Assembly: GCA_009377495.1 (NCBI GenBank)
Contig: WHTZ01000016.1
Location: 1-64,000, forward strand
DNA: 64,000 nt
Source: Luteitalea sp.
GTDB lineage: Bacteria > Acidobacteriota > Vicinamibacteria > Vicinamibacterales > Vicinamibacteraceae
Direction: 5' to 3'
Below are positions 59,409 to 64,000 of the stretch, one piece after another. A program made the translations under genes and the position numbers. Within the stretch, counting starts at the first letter, position 1. Each line of letters opens with the position of its first letter. The notes below the pieces were generated by a model. That model searched no databases. It was not told the DNA's origin and saw nothing but the letters and a program-made list of their open reading frames with translations.

Positions 59409-60935
59409 ATGGATCTCGATCACGACGCCTGTTACCGAGCAATGTGTGCTCGAGACGCGCGCTTCGATGGGCGGCTCTTCTGCGGCGTGAAAACGACTGG
59501 CATCTACTGCCGACCAGTGTGTCCCGCACGCACCCCGAAGCGCGAGAACGTCACCTTCTATGCGGCGGCCGCCGCAGCGCAGGGGGCGGGCTTTCGTCCC
59601 TGCCTGCGTTGCCGGCCGGAGACCGCGCCCGAGCTCGCCGCCTGGCGCGGGACGTCGAACACCGTCTCGCGGGCCCTCTCGCTCATCGAGCTCGGTGCCC
59701 TGGACGAAGGCTCGGTCGATGCCCTCGCTGAACGACTGGGTGTGGGCGAGCGACAACTCCGGCGGCTGTTTCACCGACACCTCGGCGCATCGCCCATCGG
59801 CGTCGCCCAAACCCGGCGGGTGCTGCTCGCCAAGCAGCTGATCCACGAGACGAGCTTGCCGATGGCGGAGGTGGCGTTGGCAGCCGGATTCGGCAGCATC
59901 CGACGATTCAACGAGATATTTCGGCAACTCTTCGGCCGACCGCCGAGCGCCCTTCGCCGCGGTGGTGCCACAGAGGTGTCGTCTGGATCGACGGGAGAGG
60001 TGATGATTCTGCTTCGCTATCGGCCACCGTACGATTGGCCAGCGATGCTGTCGTTTCTCCGAGCGCGCGCGGTTCCGGGTCTCGAGGCGGTGTCAGGCGG
60101 CGGCTATGCACGCACGATCGAGATTGCCCGCCTGCATGGGACGGTCTCGGTACGGCCGGCTCGAGGGAACGCCCTTCAGGCCACCATCCGATTTCCGAAG
60201 CTGTCAGCCCTCCCCACCATCATTGCGCGCCTGCGCCGGGTGTTCGATCTCGCCGCAGACCCCGACGTCATCGGCGCTCACCTCGCCGAGGATCCCGTTC
60301 TGGCACCCTTGGTGGCGGCACGGCCAGGCCTGCGACTCCCTGGGGCGTGGGACGGCTTCGAGCTCGCCGTTCGTGCGGTGCTGGGCCAGCAGATCACGGT
60401 GACGGCGGCGGCCGGCTTGGCAGGGAAGTTGGTCGCGAGCTACGGGGCGCCTTTAGCGGGCCAGCCGACGCGCAGCGAAACCGCGCGCCGGACGGCGACC
60501 GCGAGCGTCGGGTCAGACGCGCTCACACACGTCTTCCCACGACCCGAGCGCCTTGCGGCGGTCGACCTCTCGACGCTCGGGATGCCACGGACCCGAGCGG
60601 CCGCACTTTCATCGCTGGCGGCGGCCGTCATGGCAGATCCGGAGATCTTCAGCGCTGGCCGGAGCCTGGACGACACCATCACCGAGCTTCGCGCGCTCTC
60701 TGGCGTTGGCGAGTGGACCGCTCAATACATCGCCATGCGTGAGCTGCGCGAGCCAGACGCCTTTCCCGCGGCCGACAGTGGTCTGATGCGGGCGATGATT
60801 GATGCCGAGGGGCGCAGGCCGACCGCCAGCGAGTTGCTCGCGAGATCGGATCGCTGGCGGCCATGGCGTGCTTACGCCGCGCAGCACCTCTGGGCCTCCT
60901 GCGGGACGGGCCGTGGCGTCGAAGATGCAGCGTGA
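59409..60935 (+). CDS. Ada-type sensor fused to AlkA DNA-3-methyladenine glycosylase
   Basis: The 508-aa fusion has an Ada zinc domain (DARFDGRLFCGVKTTGIYCRPVCPARTP, with CLRCRPE completing the four Cys) at about 1-75, and an AraC-type HTH (LAERLGVGERQLRRLFHRHLGASPIGVAQTRR) to about 185. It continues with the AlkA N-terminal domain and a HhH-GPD glycosylase (LGQQITVTAAAGLAGKLV, LSGVGEWTAQYIAMRELREPDAFPAAD, with the catalytic Asp). It excises alkylated bases and, through methylation of the zinc Cys, should sense methyl phosphotriesters and activate transcription. This fusion is common where separate ada and alkA genes are absent. Confidence 0.94.
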   Translation: MDLDHDACYRAMCARDARFDGRLFCGVKTTGIYCRPVCPARTPKRENVTFYAAAAAAQGAGFRPCLRCRPETAPELAAWRGTSNTVSRALSLIELGALDEGSVDALAERLGVGERQLRRLFHRHLGASPIGVAQTRRVLLAKQLIHETSLPMAEVALAAGFGSIRRFNEIFRQLFGRPPSALRRGGATEVSSGSTGEVMILLRYRPPYDWPAMLSFLRARAVPGLEAVSGGGYARTIEIARLHGTVSVRPARGNALQATIRFPKLSALPTIIARLRRVFDLAADPDVIGAHLAEDPVLAPLVAARPGLRLPGAWDGFELAVRAVLGQQITVTAAAGLAGKLVASYGAPLAGQPTRSETARRTATASVGSDALTHVFPRPERLAAVDLSTLGMPRTRAAALSSLAAAVMADPEIFSAGRSLDDTITELRALSGVGEWTAQYIAMRELREPDAFPAADSGLMRAMIDAEGRRPTASELLARSDRWRPWRAYAAQHLWASCGTGRGVEDAA

Positions 60936-60946
60936 GGTGAGTCGCG

Positions 60947-61099
60947 TCAGCTGACGAGAGGACCGATGGTCCGTCCCGAGGGTGCTGGTGCCGGTATCCC
61001 CAGCCAGGACGCCATCGTGGCGCACACGTCCGAGAGGCTCGCTTTCCGCAACGCCGCAGTCGGCACGTCTGGCATGTCGGGCCGGATCGCCAGCATCTC
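60947..61099 (-). pseudogene. Alkaline phosphatase/sulfatase-like C-terminal fragment
   Basis: The minus strand reads DEMLAIRPDMPDVPTAALRK, ASLSDVCATMASWLGIPAPA and PSGRTIGPLVS, then a stop at 60947. SDVCATMASWLGIPAP resembles the conserved LxDVxPTxxxxLGIxxP stretch near the end of sulfatase and alkaline-phosphatase-fold proteins. No upstream part of such a gene exists; the GntR promoter begins at once. It is a 50-residue remnant. Confidence 0.5.
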
Positions 61100-61116
61100 G
61101 TCGACACCAGGTAGCC

Positions 61117-61152
61117 TTGACAACTATTATACTAATGAGCTAGTACAATAGT
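61117..61152 (+). promoter_or_regulatory. TTGACA promoter with GntR-type palindromic operator
   Basis: TTGACA (61117-61122) is followed by a 30-bp dyad: ACTATT-A-TACTA (61123-61134), 6 bp, then TAGTA-C-AATAGT (61141-61152), perfect except one pair. Possible -10 hexamers (TAGTAC, TACAAT) lie inside the right arm, and the GTG start of the GntR gene is only 5 bp beyond. A regulator bound here would block RNA polymerase, fitting YtrA-type autorepression. Confidence 0.75.
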
Positions 61153-61156
61153 TCAA

Positions 61157-61591
61157 GTGGGCATCGTCTCCATCGACCCTCGCGACCGAACGCCGATCTA
61201 CGCCCAGCTCGACCGCGGGTTGCGCGCGGCGATCGCCACCGGCCGCTTGCGCCTCGGCGATCAACTGCCGACTGTCCGTCAGCTCGCGGTCGATCTCCGT
61301 GTCAACGCCAACACGGTCGCGCGGGTCTACGCGGAGCTCGAGCGCGCCGGCGTCATCGAGACGCGGCGCGGCGTCGGGTCGTTCATCCGTGCCACGCCTG
61401 CGCAGGCCCACCCGCCGCGCGAGCACGAGCGTCGGCTACGCGCCTTCGTCACGCGCGTGCTCGCCGATGCCGATGCCGCGGGGCTGGCAATCGACGATGT
61501 GATCGCTGCATTGAGCGCGCATCGGCCTTCGACCCTTCGACAGTCTCAGGGGCGCCCCACGCGTGTTGCAGGGCGACAAGGAGGAACATAA
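61157..61591 (+). CDS. GntR family regulator, YtrA-like subfamily
   Basis: The 144-aa protein has the short GntR form: RTPIYAQLDRGLRAAIATGRLRLGDQLPTVRQLAVDLRVNANTVARVYAELERAGVIETRRGVGSFI is the winged helix, followed by a small helical dimerisation part (ERRLRAFVTRVLADADAAGLAIDDVIAAL). YtrA-type regulators control membrane-protein operons. The slipin gene starts right after its stop. GTG 61157 is used as the start, next to the palindromic operator. Confidence 0.93.
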   Translation: MGIVSIDPRDRTPIYAQLDRGLRAAIATGRLRLGDQLPTVRQLAVDLRVNANTVARVYAELERAGVIETRRGVGSFIRATPAQAHPPREHERRLRAFVTRVLADADAAGLAIDDVIAALSAHRPSTLRQSQGRPTRVAGRQGGT

Positions 61592-62557
61592 ATGGTCTCC
61601 ATGGGCTTCGGACGTCGCTCGGAGGACTCGGCTGTCAACGGGCCGCGCGTGAACGTGGTCGCGATCGCGATCTTGCTTGGTGCCATCGGACTGGGCATGG
61701 CTGGATCGATCGCGATCGGCGACTACCTCCCGCTGTTCGCAATGATGGTCGTGGGCGTGGTGCTGATGCCGTCGCCCCGGATCGCGCAGCAGTGGGAACG
61801 CGCCATTGTTCTACGATTTGGCCGATTCGTCGGCTTGCGCGGCCCGGGGCTGTTTTGGATCGTGCCCTTCGTCGACCGCGTGTCGTCGTGGATCGATCAG
61901 CGCACGATCACCACCAGCTTTGCCGCCGAGCAAACGCTCACCTCCGACACGGTGCCGGTGAATGTCGACGCGGTGCTGTTCTGGATGGTGCACGACGCGG
62001 AGAGGGCCGCGCTCGAAGTACAGGACTACTCACAAGCGGTGAGTTGGGCGGCGCAGACCGCACTGCGTGACATCATCGGCCGCACCACGCTCACCGATTT
62101 GCTGCGCGGCCGCGAGCGGATCGAGAGCGAGTTGCAGAACTTGATCGATCAACGGTCCAATCCCTGGGGCGTCACCGTCTCGTCTGTCGAGATGCGCGAC
62201 GTGGTCATCCCCGGTGCCCTGCAGGACGCGATGTCGCGGGAGGCACAGGCGGCGCGGGAGAAGCAGGCGCGCATCATCCTCGGCCAAGCGGAGATGGAAA
62301 TCGCCCACTCGTTCCGAGAGGCCGCAAAGTCCTACCACCAGGACCCGACGGCGCTCCACTTGCGCGCGATGAACATGCTCTATGAAGGGCTGAAGGAAAA
62401 GGGCGCGCTCATGGTGATCCCGAGCAGCGCCGTGGACTCGATGGGCTTGGGCGGGTTGGTCGGCGCCGCGGCGCTGAGACAAGAGCATCTCGCTGCGAGC
62501 GGACCGCCTTCGTCCAGGCTACAGCGGTCTGGCGAGGAGGGAAGGAAGACGGAGTAG
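61592..62557 (+). CDS. Slipin/stomatin-like SPFH (band 7) protein
   Basis: The 321-aa protein has two N-terminal hydrophobic segments (VVAIAILLGAIGLGMAGSIAIG and LPLFAMMVVGVVLM), then a band 7 domain: VLRFGRFVGLRGPGLFWIVPFVDRV, VDAVLFWMVHDAERAALEV, LRDIIGRTTLTDLLRGRE and GVTVSSVEMRDVVIPGALQDAM. A coiled AREKQARIILGQAEMEIAHSF region follows. It assembles into membrane microdomain scaffolds. It directly follows the GntR gene with AGGAGGA before ATG 61592, making a two-gene operon. The usual NfeD partner is not seen. Confidence 0.94.
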   Translation: MVSMGFGRRSEDSAVNGPRVNVVAIAILLGAIGLGMAGSIAIGDYLPLFAMMVVGVVLMPSPRIAQQWERAIVLRFGRFVGLRGPGLFWIVPFVDRVSSWIDQRTITTSFAAEQTLTSDTVPVNVDAVLFWMVHDAERAALEVQDYSQAVSWAAQTALRDIIGRTTLTDLLRGRERIESELQNLIDQRSNPWGVTVSSVEMRDVVIPGALQDAMSREAQAAREKQARIILGQAEMEIAHSFREAAKSYHQDPTALHLRAMNMLYEGLKEKGALMVIPSSAVDSMGLGGLVGAAALRQEHLAASGPPSSRLQRSGEEGRKTE

Positions 62558-62637
62558 CCCAGGAGGCGGAGATTAGGGGCCAGTGGCTGGGCAAAGATCG
62601 TCACTGCGCCCAGGCGCGCTATCCGCGCCGCCTCGTG

Positions 62638-62925
62638 ATGGGCGGCATAACGATGCCAGGCTTGGCGGGTGTCTTGTCGGGGTTGGTGAACCGAGTCGTG
62701 GTGGATCGGACCGGGCTCACGGGAAACTTCGATCTGGAGCTCGAAGCCGTCGAAATCCGCGCATCGGCAACGCAGGGGCCGAGCTCCAGGCCGTCCGACA
62801 CCGATCAATCAATCTTCGCGGCGCTGCCGCAACAGCTCGGGCTCGAGCTGGAATCGACAAAGGGTCCGGTGGAGATCATCGTCATCGATCGTGCCGAGAA
62901 ACCTGTTGTGCAAGAGAACCTAGTT
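62638..62925 (+). pseudogene. TIGR03435 family protein, C-terminal fragment
   Basis: The frame reads GGITMPGLAGVLSGLVNRVV, VDRTGLTGNFDLELEAVE and SIFAALPQQLGLELESTKGP followed by VEIIVIDRAEKP, the conserved closing region of the acidobacterial TIGR03435 proteins. The N-terminal two thirds are missing. The normal stop is lost, so the frame runs antisense into the vapC gene. It was probably truncated when the vapBC module arrived. Confidence 0.75.
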
Positions 62926-63303
62926 TCGCGCGTCGATGAGGGGGAGGGCATAACGTGGAAACGTGCTGTCGCTAGTGACGATCGTCAACTCCTCGACTCG
63001 CGCGGCGGCAAGGATCAGGCGGTCGAACGGGTCGCGATGGTGCGGCGGTAACTCGCGCACCGCGTCGGCGTGCTCGAAGCTGACAGGCAGCTCGCTGAAC
63101 CCACTTTCGATCACGGCCTGGGCGGGTCGTCGGACGCTGCGCAGTTTGCCGAGCGCGGCCTTGATCGCGATCTCCCAGGCCGAGGCCGCGCTGACGTAGA
63201 CTTCAGCAGCGTTCTGCATGGCGGCGCGGGCGTTGCCGCCAAGACGCGGATCGTTGGCATCCCACCAGATGAACGCTTCCGTGTCGAGGAGAAGGCGCTT
63301 CAC
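62920..63303 (-). CDS. vapC: VapC-type PIN-domain toxin
   Basis: The 127-aa PIN protein has the catalytic acidic residues: MKRLLLDTEAFIWW (Asp7), VYVSAASAWEIAIKAALGKL (Glu near residue 44), HHRDPFDRLILAAA (Asp pair) and IVTSDSTFPRYAL. This is the FitB/VapC class with typical length, an RNase that usually cleaves tRNA or rRNA. It overlaps the antitoxin gene by 4 bp, and unlike other PIN genes in this window it is complete. It is the last gene of the pair. Confidence 0.92.
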   Translation of the reverse strand: MKRLLLDTEAFIWWDANDPRLGGNARAAMQNAAEVYVSAASAWEIAIKAALGKLRSVRRPAQAVIESGFSELPVSFEHADAVRELPPHHRDPFDRLILAAARVEELTIVTSDSTFPRYALPLIDARN

Positions 63304-63548
63304 TCCGCTCGTCCCTCAAAGGCGGCCAACAGCTCATCCGGCAGAGCCTCGTTGAAGTCACCGACGATTTCCCACTGACCCGCTCCACGTCCGGGCACCC
63401 GGGGCCTCGTGGGAGAGAGCGGGACGAGGCGTGCTTGAGGCTTGCCGTTCCGAGTGATGATGACCTCTTCGCCAGCGGCGGCCCGCTGGACCAGTTCCGG
63501 CAAGCGTGCCTTGGCGTCCGCGATGTTCACCGGCTTGGGGAGAGGCAT
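63300..63548 (-). CDS. Phd/YefM family antitoxin
   Basis: ATG 63548 (MPLPKPVNIADAKARLPELV) is preferred over the longer frame because it lies next to the operator and fits the family start. The 82-aa protein has the Phd N-terminal domain (NIADAKARLPELVQRAAAGEEVIITRNGKPQARLVPL) and a C-terminal toxin-binding tail (DFNEALPDELLAAFEGRAE). It neutralises the VapC encoded next and represses the operon. Confidence 0.92.
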   Translation of the reverse strand: MPLPKPVNIADAKARLPELVQRAAAGEEVIITRNGKPQARLVPLSPTRPRVPGRGAGQWEIVGDFNEALPDELLAAFEGRAE

Positions 63549-63561
63549 GACGCATATTCCT

Positions 63562-63608
63562 TGACCATGATGACCTGACAATAGTACTTAATATGACCAT
63601 CATGGTCA
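63562..63608. promoter_or_regulatory. Repeated TGACCAT operator of the vapBC pair
   Basis: TGACCAT occurs at 63562-63568, with TGACC again at 63571-63575, and as a near-perfect palindrome TGACCAT-C-ATGGTCA at 63594-63608. AT-rich DNA (ATAGTACTTAATAT, 63581-63594) between them supplies a promoter. Phd-type antitoxins bind such pairs of palindromes cooperatively. Confidence 0.7.
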
Positions 63609-63741
63609 ACACGCAGATCAATGTAGGAGACGAGACGAACGTGTACGATCGGGTACACCTTGCCGTGGCAGCCTCGGTAAGCGTCCGGACTTCTGCACCG
63701 GGCTTCTTTAGGCTGCGAAACGTCGAGGTCGGAGGGACTCT

Positions 63742-64000
63742 ATGTCGGTCATTATGACTCTGCTCGTGCTTGTCCTCGTCATCGTCGTGCTCGGCGCGGT
63801 CGTGACGGGCATCTTCAACAAACTCGTGACCTATCGAAACCGTTACAAAAATGCGTTCGCCCAGATCGAGGTCCAGCTCAAGCGGCGTTATGATCTCATT
63901 CCCAATCTGGTCGAGACCGCCAAGGGCTACATGAAACATGAGCGCGAGACGCTCGAGGCCGTGATCCATGCGAGAAATCAGGCGGCTGGCGGTCTGCAGA
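63742..64000 (+). CDS. lemA: LemA family protein (5' part, runs off the window)
   Basis: ATG 63742, preceded by GGAGGGA, starts [20 protein letters not shown], a membrane anchor, then [48 protein letters not shown], the hallmark of LemA proteins. LemA is an inner-membrane protein with a long helical periplasmic-side domain of unclear role, normally about 185-200 aa; only 86 residues lie in the window. Confidence 0.95.
   Translation, partial: MSVIMTLLVLVLVIVVLGAVVTGIFNKLVTYRNRYKNAFAQIEVQLKRRYDLIPNLVETAKGYMKHERETLEAVIHARNQAAGGLQ

Noticed and set aside
62926-63051. Continuation of the TIGR03435 fragment to 63051
   Set aside because: Past 62925 the frame is antisense to the intact vapC gene and has no family similarity.

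Overview
The window looks like chromosomal DNA of a soil Acidobacteriota, probably Vicinamibacteria-like. The evidence is high GC, PadR-controlled duplicated orphan permeases (the acidobacterial ADOP/MacB type; three complete copies and two 5' fragments), a carboxypeptidase-regulatory-like TonB receptor, a TIGR03435 fragment, a two-component kinase with a propeller sensor and many DoxX-type genes. This is inference from gene families; no rRNA or other phylogenetic marker is present.

Layout. 1-6.3 kb: a frameshifted ADOP fragment with its PadR regulator, a DoxX-like protein, a PHP-type hydrolase, a DUF1080 protein and an acyl-adenylating enzyme. 6.5-11 kb: a Tes/Mss-like radical SAM enzyme followed by an ADOP permease. 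11-16.6 kb: a SusC-like TonB receptor and a secreted toroid-type protein, a probable glycan-uptake pair. 16.6-20 kb: a ribbon-helix-helix antitoxin whose PIN toxin carries an internal deletion, then a BlaI/M56 signalling pair. 20-26 kb: an integrated element with a large serine recombinase at one end, flanked by repeats that resemble the 3' half of a tRNA-Gln(CTG) gene. Its cargo is an Xre-ImmA protein with a DUF4411 PIN-like partner, and about 2.4 kb of structured DNA without a convincing gene.

26-40 kb is a defence and mobile-element hotspot. It contains an ADOP, a HupE/UreJ remnant, and a translationally coupled minus-strand operon (sigma-like factor, 143-aa unknown protein, ImmA/IrrE peptidase). 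Facing away from that operon is a type II-short (II-C-like) CBASS locus: HNH-SAVED effector, CD-NTase, and an E2-like/SEC-C gene interrupted by an in-frame amber codon. A PadR-ADOP pair, a recombinase remnant and a truncated PIN module follow. The sigma/unknown/ImmA operon resembles in logic the known CapH-CapP control of CBASS, but with a sigma factor in place of the HTH repressor. It is the most interesting candidate for an undescribed system here.

40-49 kb: an ankyrin protein, a minus-strand redox/hydrolase operon and a propeller histidine kinase with its LuxR-type regulator. 49-56 kb: remnants (DoxX, a 5' ADOP fragment joined to a 5'-less epimerase), then a HUMPS decarboxylase-family protein, a zinc alcohol dehydrogenase, a MetE-like protein and an ABC exporter. 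56-64 kb: an antitoxin with a toxin stub, a CBM9-like protein, a PEP-mutase-family enzyme, an Ada/AlkA fusion, a GntR-slipin operon, an intact Phd-VapC pair and the start of lemA.

General theme: the window is littered with fragments (ADOP, DoxX, PIN, sulfatase-like, TIGR03435, HupE, DUF222) and intergenic palindromic repeats. Three of four classical antitoxin-PIN pairs have lost the toxin but kept the antitoxin. No complete tRNA, rRNA or CRISPR array was found.
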